NCBI GenBank assembly: GCA_026874595.1
Contig: CM049307.1
Span: 40,182,362-40,246,361 of the forward strand
Length of the DNA: 64,000 nucleotides
Direction: 5' to 3'
From: Sipunculus nudus
Lineage: Eukaryota > Annelida > Sipuncula > Golfingiida > Sipunculidae
A program made the position numbers and the translations under genes. A model generated the notes under the pieces. The model had not been told where the DNA came from. It made no database searches and worked only from the letters and a program-made list of their open reading frames with translations. Below, one piece after another: positions 49,332 to 61,300 of the stretch. Numbering within the stretch: position 1 is the stretch's first letter; each line of letters starts with the position of its first letter.

Positions 49332-52300
49332 CTGAAATACAGCAATTACTTAAAATTCTGATGCCTTAAGGTCTTCTCACATTTCATGTTTATTTTAGAT
49401 TTTGTTTTATTATAACATGCTGTGTTTAAATAAAATGACCCATTAGGTGTATAAATGGGCTCCATTACTCTAAGCTATCTTTAATATTCCTATCAAATTC
49501 AAAGTCACTGCTCTCACTGTTTTTGGGTTTTCCTATCAACATTTTCCTATTATAATTAGCTGATTATTGAGTACTGAAATGAATTTACAACTGTCTCTTT
49601 CATGGTCTAGCATCAGATGATTTTCAGATAAAGTTTTTCTATTTTGCACAGCAGAAGCATCAAACTTTTTCCAAAAGTAATGAAAGTTCCTTGCAAGAAG
49701 AAAAAGTTCCAACATATTCTTACTTCTTCATATTGCATAAAATTATTTTCATTTTGTTTCAAGTTTTAACAGAATCTTCCACAGATATACATGTGCAGTA
49801 TATTTTCAGCTGAACTGTTTTCAATCAAACTTCAGGTTCACAGCCATAACACAATATGGTATCTGGTGTACAAAAAACCATGACTGAACAATTGATAATT
49901 TGCCTGAATAAATATATTTCTTGATTACTTGAAGGGTTAATATTTTAAATATTTCTTAATGAGAATGTTTGTATCACAAAATTCTTGACCCTGCAAGCAA
50001 ACAAAGATAGTACAGCAAGAAGTTAATGAAACACTGGGATTGTTCACTGAATGTCCAGCAGGTGGCAGCACCAAATAAGAACCACAAAGAATCTAACTGG
50101 GTTGCTTGTCAGCAACTGGAACCCATTTGTGTCATTACTTTAAACTGAACTGATGTTTTATTTTGGTCATGTGAAGGGAATGAGCCATTACAGTTTTACA
50201 TAATATATGACTGATGTTGTCATATGTGGTTATGTGGGTATTCTCAGGAATTTGAGAGAAATGTCAGCAGCACTCTGCAAATGATGCTTCTTTATAGATA
50301 TACAGTGAAACCTCTTATAAAGTTCCTTTGGACTGGGCTATACTATCCAATTTATAGAGGTGCCCAATATATAGAGGTTATGACCACATCATAAACTTTA
50401 AAGATAACAAAAAATGGACTGTGAAAAACTGCTCACTATAAAGAGATACCGACTTTATGGAGGTGCCAACTGAAAGAGGTTTTACTATATTACAATGGAA
50501 ATTAATTATAACTTTTTTTGCAAGATAATACATCTGTCATAAATCATAACTTCCCTACCTTGTACTGTATCTTGTCTATATTTATGAGTAATTATGACAG
50601 ATTCTCCTTTCTCCTTGAATTCTGTTTAGAAGCAGCTTTGTTTGAATATACCATTCACAAGCCTGCCGTACAGAAATACAGTCCCCGAATCAGTAAACTC
50701 ACCCTCATGTTATCAAACGCGATGCCCACTCTGCTGGTGAAGCTGTCGTTGAAGATGGGGACCTTGGCATAGCGCTGACTAAAATGGGTCAGCAGGATGA
50801 ACCCAGCGTTCATCTTCATCCCAACGTCAATTGCCTGAGATGTTGTGCTGTTCAAATGTAATGGATCCTGGTTAATTTAACACACACCAACAGCTTGATC
50901 TAGCAAAACCTTTACAATTCTCCTGAACTGAAGTTAAGGTAGATATTTCAGGGCTATAACAGTAAGTGTCCCTGCTCAGTTCTGAGTGTCTAAGCATAAG
51001 ATGAGATGTGCAAGTTTGGGACTGTAGAACCAAGCTGGTTCTTGTAGCAGCCCCCAACCACTGCTGACTACCTCAAACATACCAGTCAAAAACTGCTCTG
51101 ACAACTGATTTCACTATAATCATATAATCATGATATATAACCATTAAGTGACATGAAAATTCCTAATTAGAATATTTAATTTTAATTACATTTAACATAA
51201 CATTCAAAATTTGACAAATTTCCCTCCTTTTTGCACCATCCAAAATTCCTATAGGCTCTCTCAAATTTTGGCCTGAGTACTGCCCAGATTCTCCCAGTTT
51301 TTCTTCCTTTTGGAAGCCCTGTATTTACCAATAAACAGCTCAATTAATTAATCTCAGGATGGTTCCAAGTGAGACAGGTAAAACCATAAATAACATCTGA
51401 GACAAATATATAAACACCAGAAACTTTGTATTATTATAGAGCAAAGACATGCATCCATCAGTGACTTTAAACACCTTTCACTGTGTTTGCCTAATCTGCC
51501 ATAAACAATTTTAACTTTACAGGCTTGCATCAAAATGTCAACATATGCTGGGGCATCAGTATCAGGAAAATGAGTAGTTCCCCCCAAATAGTGCCATGCA
51601 TTATAGATTTTAATTATTCAAAATGCCCTAAGACTCTGATCACATTGTTCCAGTATAGAATGTCCGATAATCATAAGAGTCTGAGATATGGTGGTGCAAA
51701 ATGTGAAATTTTCTCTCTACAAACTGAATGAATACAATATCTTCAATACTTTTTCAAAAATCAGCATTTATTTTAAGATTTGATAATCATCTCTTACCTG
51801 TGCCTCTTGATCTTGGCTTCTTCTTCGAATCCATCTTCAAGTGTAGCTTCATGTAACAACAAGTCACAATCCTTACCTGTGGTTTAAAAAATAACTGATT
51901 AAGACAGACTGATATTCAAATACCTCTGCATGTATGCATGGTTAACATTAATTATTTTTCCACTGTATTCAGGTACAAGTTTCTATTGTCAAACTATTTG
52001 AGTCAACAATGACCAGCTAAGAAAAACATGCACACCATGCAGTAATTAAGTCATCTTGTTAAAAATATTTGAAACACCAAACAACCCCAGACTATCTTAA
52101 TATTGTGCTCTTTAGAATATGAAATGGTTAAAAAAGCCGGGAAAATTTTCAGGCATAACAGGCAATAAATGGGGAAAACTCTTCATATGCAGAGCTAAGG
52201 AACTTTTACCAATATAAAGGCTAGTGCAGATACATATCTATTCTTTTTAATCAAATACATTTGTACCATTTATTATAAATTACCACTTGCCTCATGGTGA

Positions 52301-55300
52301 TCCTGGTCATTTAAATGTAGAAATGTCATTTTTGTTCTTATAAATGCATTAATTCCAGTGAAAACAGAACCAGAAATGACTGACTGTCTGAATGTATGAA
52401 TATTTCAGTCCCTGACAAGTAAACTTAACCTAGGGACAGCCTGACTGTACCTGCTGCTATGAGATTATCACATGGCACAGTGTCTCCTGAGTAAACCATC
52501 TTCCAGCCTCCCTGCAAGGTCAGAACAATACCATGCGGGTTCTGTCTGTGAATAACCCTGACTGGCTGAATCTGTTAATACAGCATGTATGATAATATAC
52601 TCATCACAATGAACAAGAAAAGTGACAGTCTAGCTTTTGTGTGAAAAGAGGATCTAATATTTAATTATGTGAGACATGATTACCAAAATATTATGACACA
52701 ATAAATCTTCTTTCCAGGTCAAAGGCAAATAGATATTCTTTGATAAAATTTAGATTAAATACATGTTGGTATTACTTGGTAATATTTTTACTAAATTCTG
52801 CAAGTACCTTTAAGTTGAAGACTAAAGGAAGTTTGACATCAGGTTTTTACAGTATTTACCATATTTCTTTAAAAAGAAAAAAAACATACAAGCATTACTG
52901 CATGTGAACTATTATGTGAGAAATGTGTATTTTCATTAAAAAAGAGACAATTTTATCTGGTTATTTTTTGTTAATTACACAAACTCTCTTGTGTACATTT
53001 TTTGTCATTACATATATTGTAGGTACATCCAGTATATTAACCCCATGTTACCTCATCTAGTCCTAGTGCTTCACATGCTTTCTTGTACTCCTCTGTATGT
53101 TCTGGTCGGTTGGTTGGGTAGAAATGCTCCAAGGGAACATGTCTGAAGCAGAGTGGATCACAAGCTGATTTTTTTTCAGTGCCTTAACAAAAACTTTATA
53201 CAGAGATCAGCTACAATATGTTAAAATCTGTGGCAGGATATGGTCCTAAAATGTTTTTGTTGAGCATATGTTAAAGTTAATACAGACAGGAGACAAATCA
53301 TTACACACAACAACCCTGTCAATGTGACAAAACGTCTTGTAATAAGAATGATGAGATACATCTTAGTGTTTTTTACAGCCACCAGGTGTCACTGCTTTAT
53401 GGCAGATGATAAACTGAAAAGCCATCCTGGTCATGATGGAATTCAAAAACAGGTGTGCTGGAGCATAAAATCCAAACAAGCTTATTGCAGCAAAATGGAA
53501 TGTTCAGTTAACCATGCAGTTGGCAGTTGCACGCACCCATGGTTATATTTGTTAGCAATTTCAAATTTTGCATGATGGGATATATATGACACTCTCCTTA
53601 AGTAATGCATGATGGGATACATATGACACTCACCTGAAGTAATGCATGATGGGATACAGGTTGTCATTATGTATTTGGAGCCAGGCATTCATGTTGGCAG
53701 GCGAGAGCAGCCAAACAGGATCAGGTTCAGCATTCCCAGCATCCTTCAGGGCATCGTACCGAGCCTTCATGAAACCATGCAGCCCCTGTAAGGAGAAGGA
53801 CCAAGAAGACTGCAGGCTATCACTTGAACATACACCATTCATACACAAATGAAAGACCTGTGTGTCAAATGACACAGACAATACCAGTTAGTAGTTGGAG
53901 AGATACTGACATATTCAAGAGGCAAGGTAACAAACTGTGTATCATAACTAGATAGTCAACCGGGACAAATACCAAATACACTGGCTTAAATGGTTATAAT
54001 TCAGCCTGAAATTCTAGACAGGTAATCAGAACCTTCAACCACATTGTATTTCTCATGCCCTGGACACTGGCAGTACCAGCATGAGTCTCAGCTGAGGCTT
54101 GTGGTGACATTAAACATCATAAAGCTTTAGTTATCTGCTCATAAAAAATCAAACCTGGCCTGTTAACAAAATATTTCAGTTATACACAGGTAACAGTGAG
54201 TTGTTACTCACCATGTGATGGTCTGCATGCAGGTGAGAGATGAAGATACCATCAACTCCTCGTAGGATCTGACTCGTCTCATCCCCGAAATTACGATACA
54301 GCTGTCCAAGTGTTCCTTCCCCGCAGTCCATTAGTATACTCTGTGTCTCACTAGGTAAACAAAGGATATAAACATCATACACCATCATGACAGCTGATTG
54401 ACTCTGCACATTCACATAAACATGTTATATGTAAAGAGTTTAAAATCATCAATCAGTCACAACATTCACAAGTTCCTGGTCACCATGTGCTGCCACCTAG
54501 TGGGTACACGCAAAATAAATCATCTTAAATATCTTGCCACTATTTTTGATGCAACAGGATAGGTCAGCTGCCTGTAGGTAGCTCTGTTTACTGAATAAGC
54601 ATGAAGTTTAACCTTATGATAAGAATGATATGTAATTATAAAGCCTTCTTGACGTCATGATGTTATATGCATTTGTTTAGGAATAATCCAAAAGCCATCA
54701 TCTGCAAGTAATAAGTCTGTGGTGTGAACCTGTCTAGGTTCTAATCAGATTTCACTATTTTACTCTCATGAGACTCTGGTGGGGAACAACTACAGACCTG
54801 TGAATCAAATATGCAATGTCATAATCACTAGGCTATATCCTGGTCATTTATAGCACTCACTGACCTGATCCTAAGCAGTATCCCAGACACATTACGTCGC
54901 TTGCTGGGGATGGCTGAACCTGTACCCAGCATAACCAGCTCGGGGTAGCTCCTGGCATCATCTGAGTTTTCTACAATAACAGAAGGGTTCATGAAACTTT
55001 GAAAGTCACCTTTCCATGGTATATCTGATCTTAAGAGGAGCTGTAATCAGTGTCACTCAAAAGTTTCTGTCATTGTCATTAAGGATTAAGTTACCCAAGT
55101 AAAAGAATCTAAGGATATGTTTATACTAAACATAATACCTGAATTAGACTTCCATTATATACTTTTCAAAAAGAAGGATGAGTTAAAACTCTTGCATATC
55201 CTTACAAAAAGATATAATTAAAATTCCAATTGTATATTCTAACTGAAAGATAAGATAATCAAGTTTGTGGTATTCAAAAACAGAATCTCACTTAAAGGTA

Positions 55301-58300
55301 AAACTAGCGGTTAAACTAACCATACAGATTGGTATTAAGCTTGTCAGTGAAAGCATTGAACTCCTCCATGAAACTGGGGTCTTCTTTTAGTTCTGCTACA
55401 CAGGCTGCATTGTCCAGCTGGATACAACTGTCTCTGAAACAGTAAACCACAATCATTCTTAGTAACACATCACTTCTTTTCATCAGATTTAACACTTTTC
55501 ATTAGTGATATCTTAGAACAAATTCACTTATCCTTATGCAAATAATATGTTTAATAGATAAAATCACCATAAAACTGGTGATTTCATGAAAGTTATACTT
55601 GTATGATTACTATGATACAATACAAAAGAGCCTAAAAGACTATTATAAATAAGTGCCTTGTGAAAATATGTTGACTGAAAATAAAAGAATAGTGAACAAG
55701 GCAATGGAGTTCCTATCAGTTTAATAACATTCCTTGTAAGTCCAGTTCTTCATTTAAATTAAATCAAAAGAGTAATAACCCATAATTTATGCCTGTTGTT
55801 AATGCAAGAACCAACTTAAGAGCAGAACATTTAACTGTATAAATTAAAGACAAAATGTTACAGAAACTCTCAAATTTAAAACTACCTCCTCACAGCGGCA
55901 AGAAGATGTTACGTTAAAATATGCAGAAAGTTTGTAAGGCCAAAAAAATAAAAGGGTATGGTTCTCAGGCACTTTTTTTTCAGAAATCAATGCGGGCGGG
56001 CGGTATTTTATTTTTGACCTTCTTTGTATGTTTTGATAAAATGTCATATGATCAGGGAAAAGCATGTAAATGACAGGTTTCTTCTTGCTAAACAGTTAAA
56101 AGCACTACATAACAAAGGAAATCGTATCAAAATTGAATTATTTTACCATTTTGAATGACAAAATCACGACAAAAATGTTTGATGCGGGGGGTTAAAATTG
56201 ATGCGGGCGGTGCCTGAGAACCATACCTTTTTTTTTTTGGCCTAAAACATATACAATAACAAAGCACTACAAATAAATTGTAATTTTCCACATTTTTTTC
56301 AATTGAAACCCTTTCAAACAGGTCAATGCAAGTACTCAGTAAAGGTAAAAGAAACAGATTTCTGATAAGTGAACATGATATTGTATCTGATTTGTCCATG
56401 TAGTTGTCACTTCATGCAGTAAAGTTATTGTTGTTAATGGATACAGTGACATTTCCTTTACAAGCATCACAGTGGCATAAGCATCCAAATATATTGACCA
56501 AAACTTCCAGTCTAAGAAACCCACATGATGACTAAGCACAGCTGTCCAATAAGACCATGTGAGTAACGATCAACTTTGACAGGCCTATAGCATGTGTATT
56601 TGTTTTACATCAATTGTACACAATAGATACTAAAACTAATCAAGGCACTTTGAATCTTGAGATGGAGAAACCTGGAGAACCCAGAAAAAACACCAGCCTT
56701 GGACGAGCCACTACAACCCGCCCTCATACCCATGCCTGTGGTTGAACCCAAATCACCAGCGGAGAGAGCCAAGCATTTTACACCTCGACTGTCCAGGCCC
56801 TGTACGTTCATTTCTTCTGACTCACCTGTTAAATTTCAGATTTGGTCTTGCGATGTAGCACAGGTTACTCTCTCCTGACACACCTCTGCCACCGTTGTTC
56901 ATTGGCTTTTCTTGGGCAGCAGTCCCAGCCTGCTCAGGTAGTAATGGAAATATTCTCCAATCCAGCTGGTTCAACATTGCTTGCATCGTGAACAAACCTT
57001 CGTAAGCCACTGATGGACAGGTCTCGTTCACCATTAGGTGATCTGTTGTTGACTTAAATCTACAGAATATTAACTACAGTTTAGTCTGAATCAGTAATGA
57101 TTGTGGAGATTGGTGTCATTGCTTCATTAAAGTTTTTGTTACTTAGTTTTGAAATCCCTCATTCATTGGCAAACATTATCACTGGTGTGGTCTTTTTTTT
57201 AAATGATTAATAACATTTTGCCAAATTGTACATATTAACAGAATTACTTTTAATTTTTTTTCTCTCTCTTTCAGTAAATGTATTGACCAGAAAGAATTAA
57301 CTTAAATACAAATATACAATATACATATTTATACAATTACTCAGACAATCCATATTATTATTACTAATTTGATAAAAAGATTGACTTTTTTATTGTGAAT
57401 ATGAACCCAACAGGGAATTTTTTTTAATCCTTAGTGTTAACTGCACTTCAATTATAACTCTGATTATTATCAATAGGGACTATACCTGTCCATCCACTGC
57501 TGGTATTCTGGTGTCTGGACCACGTTACCTGGAGTCAGATGTACGACTACGCTTGCCTGCTCCTCCAGGTCATCAAGCATCAACCTCTGTAACTCACTGT
57601 TTTTGTTCAGGGCTGTCAGGTAATCAGGGCTAGGACATTCCAGTACTGCAGAGAAATTTATACAGAAAGTAGATATGGATTTGTGTAACTGGAATGGCAT
57701 ATGTTTTAAATGTTATTGCTTTCACAAGATATCCTACAGCAGACGACTGACACCAAAAGACACTGGGACTGAAAACTATACATTATAATTAATTTAAATT
57801 CATAGACAATATTCTAAATTAGTGTAATTTCTGGTCTTCACTAAAGATGGTGTAAAGGTATAAATTTACTCTGGCTTAAGTACACCCAAGGTCCTAGCTA
57901 TTCAGCTCAAAAGTGCACAAATTTGTGCCTTAGAGCATGACATCACAGGTGAACTGCTACAAGCTAAACTAGTTTAAAAGAAGAACATCTTTTTTGTTAG
58001 GGCAGAACTCCACACAGTACAATTAAGGTACAACAAAATAAGGATGTTTGCTATCATGCATGTATATATTATGTCAATAACAAATGAAGATGCTGACTTC
58101 AAACAAAATGCAAAGAAGAATGATGGCTGTAATCCATTAATTTCAAGCTGACCAATGCAACAAAATCAGGTCAATTTTATCAAACTTTCCCTGATGACAT
58201 AGAGTGATATCTGAATCATGCACACTATAACAATTCTATAATTCCATGCAAAATATATGTTCAGTATCCTTGACATTACATGGAGACTTAATTTTCAGCA

Positions 58301-61300
58301 GGCAAGACACATCTGTTTAGTTCAGCAAGACTTGAAAAGCTGAGCAAAAAATTCCAAAACCAAGGTGATAAGCAAGAATCATATAAACAAGAAAAAAATT
58401 ACTTACTCAGAATGGGCTGACTTGGTTCTGGTTGAGATAACACATCATCTGCATGGATCTGAAAGATAAAATTTTACTTTTCAAAATGAGAGGACATTTA
58501 AAACAAATTGATTAATCCCCTTGCATAATGACAAAAAACATTATACACCAGGTGCCAGGTCTGTCAATCATTATATACTTACCCAATATCCTCAACAGAA
58601 ACAAGAAAAGATATACCTAATATTGTAATTAAAAAATTAAATACATTTATAAGTAAAGCAAATTCTGTGAATTAACATCAGCCACTCCAGCCTATACCAG
58701 TATAATATCTGTATATTAACTAGATGTGTCGGAACGACACGAATGCCCCGGCCTGGGGCAAATTAGAAACATTTGTTAAATTTTGTAAAATTTTTTAAGT
58801 TCAGGAGGTGTTGTATGGTCAAAAGTAGGCCAACAAGGGCAAAATGCAAACTCAATCTGTAAAGGGTCATTATCAAGCAACACACCAAAATCAGGCCAGT
58901 ATATGCAGGCATTGTGAAAAAAGTCCATATATGTGCATTTATCATGAAAATTTCTGTCTTTCATGAAATTTTCTATGTTCAGGATCTGTCATATGGTGAA
59001 AAATAGGTTAACTGGGACGAAACGCGAACTCGATCTGTAAGTGGTCATTATGCGCCCACAGACCAAACATTAGGCCAGTATCTGTAAGCATTGCATTGCA
59101 TAACTAGAATATTAGCAAAAGTTGATAATCATTTATAAATTTAAATTGGAGAGGTATATGCCATGATTCAAAACAATCCACCAAATGCTTCCTGAGAAAT
59201 AAGCTCCTAAGTTTTTTTCTATACTAAGCTCTGTAACCTTGAAAAGTAGGTCAAGATCACCCATCTTCGAACTTGACGAAGATTTTGTAAATATAATGCA
59301 ATAGCACTGAAGAAATGAAGTTCCTGTGTTGAATACCTTTGGAGATATCCTGCACAAAAGGCCAAAATTGAAAAAATCCGATAAAATTTCATTAAAAAAT
59401 CAGAAATTGCAGGTGGTGCCACCAAAATTGTGCAGCACATACAGACCATCAGTCCCAATGATCATAGTAAGTTTTGTGAAAATCCACACAATGGTTCCTG
59501 AGATATAAACTTCTGAGTGTTTTTCTATAATCAGCTGTAAAATGTAGAAAAATGGGTCAAGGTCACCCATCTTCGACCTTGACTGAGATTTTATCGATAT
59601 ACATCTTCACTGATGAAATAAAATTCCAACGGTGAATCCTTTTAGAGATATCCCGCTCACAAGGTAAAAGTTAACAGACGCTGAACGGACGCACGGACAG
59701 ACACCGGACAGACAGATGGACGGACGGACAGACGGACAGCTTCGGTGACGACAATAGCCTATCAGCCTATGAGCTGAGGGCTAAAAATGGCTGTACATGT
59801 GTATTTGTCATGAAAATTTCTATTTTTCATGAATTTTTCTAAGTTTTGGATCTGTAAAATGGTCAAAAGTAGGTCAACCGGGACGAAACGCGAACTCGAT
59901 CTGTAACTGGTCATTATCTGCCCACACACCAAAAATCAGGCCAATATCTGCAGGCATTGCGAAAAAAAGTCCGTACATGTGTATTTGTCATGAAAATTTC
60001 TATTTTTCTTGAAATTTTCTAAGTTTAGGAGCCGTAAAACGGTCAAAAGTAGGTCAACTGGGACGAAACGCAAACTCGATCTGTAACTGGTCATTATCTG
60101 CCCACACTTAAAAAATCAGGCCAATATCTGCAGGCATTGCGAGAAAAAGTCCGTACATGTGTATAATTGTCATGAAAATTTCTATTTTTCATGAATTTTT
60201 CTAAGTTTAGGAGCCGTAAAACGGTCAAAAATAGGTCAACCGGGACGAAACGCGAACTCGATCTGTAACTGGTCATTATCTGCCCACACACCAAAAATCA
60301 GGCCAATATCTGCAGGCATTGCGAAAAAAAAGTCCGTACATGTGTATTTGTCATGAAAATTTCTATTTTCATGAATTTTTCTATGTTTAGGAGCCGTAAA
60401 ACGGTCAAAAGTAGGTCGACCGGGACGAAACACAAACTCGATCTGTAACTGGTCATTATATGCCCACACACCAAAAATCAGGCCAATATCTGCTGGCATT
60501 GCGAAAAAAAGTCCTTACATGGGTATTTGTCATGAAAATTTCTATTTTTCATGAAATTTTCTAAGTTGTAGAGCCGTAAATCAGTCAAAAGTAGGTCAAC
60601 CGGGACGAAACGCAAACTCGATCTGTAACTGGTCATTATCTGCCCACACACAAAAAATCAGGCCAATATCTGCAGGCATTGCGAAAAAAAGTCCGTACAA
60701 CTGTTTGATTTCGGAATGACGGAATGACGGAATGACAGAATGACGGAATGACGGACATGGGTAAACTATATGCCCGGGCCACTTTGTGGCGGGGGCATAA
60801 TAAAACAAAAAGGGACCAAAGGCTTATTGTTAGGCAGTAACCACTTTGCATATGACAATATTGAGAATGATTTGTTTCATACAAGAAACTCCTTACTTAA
60901 ACAATGGCAGAGGCATTTAAAAGGAACAAAGAAGTATGAATCTCTAGCCATTTCAGAGATGCCAGGGGTGATATTACTGCAGTGTTCAGTTTTCACAAGT
61001 CTATCAGAGTTCTGAAGAAGGTATCAGACTGTCTTTCTAAATACTTTGCAAATTAACAGAAAATTAAATGAGCATGAGGAACATCTTTTACATTTCTAAT
61101 GATATGGCAGATGCTTGTGTGCCACAGCATAACACACTTTCATCACTGGAGAATTCAAAGAGATGGAACTGGACAAAATCTGAATAGAAAATATTGGTGG
61201 TGAAACATGTAACCATGTATTATCTAGGAGAAACATATTTATATGTGTATTTTACCACAATAAGCATATATTTATGTAATGGTAAGGTAAAATTTGGAGC

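Noticed and set aside
60094-60884. Several minus-strand frames with [11 protein letters not shown] repeats
   Set aside because: They are translations of the 180-bp Helentron-type cores, repeated with the same period.
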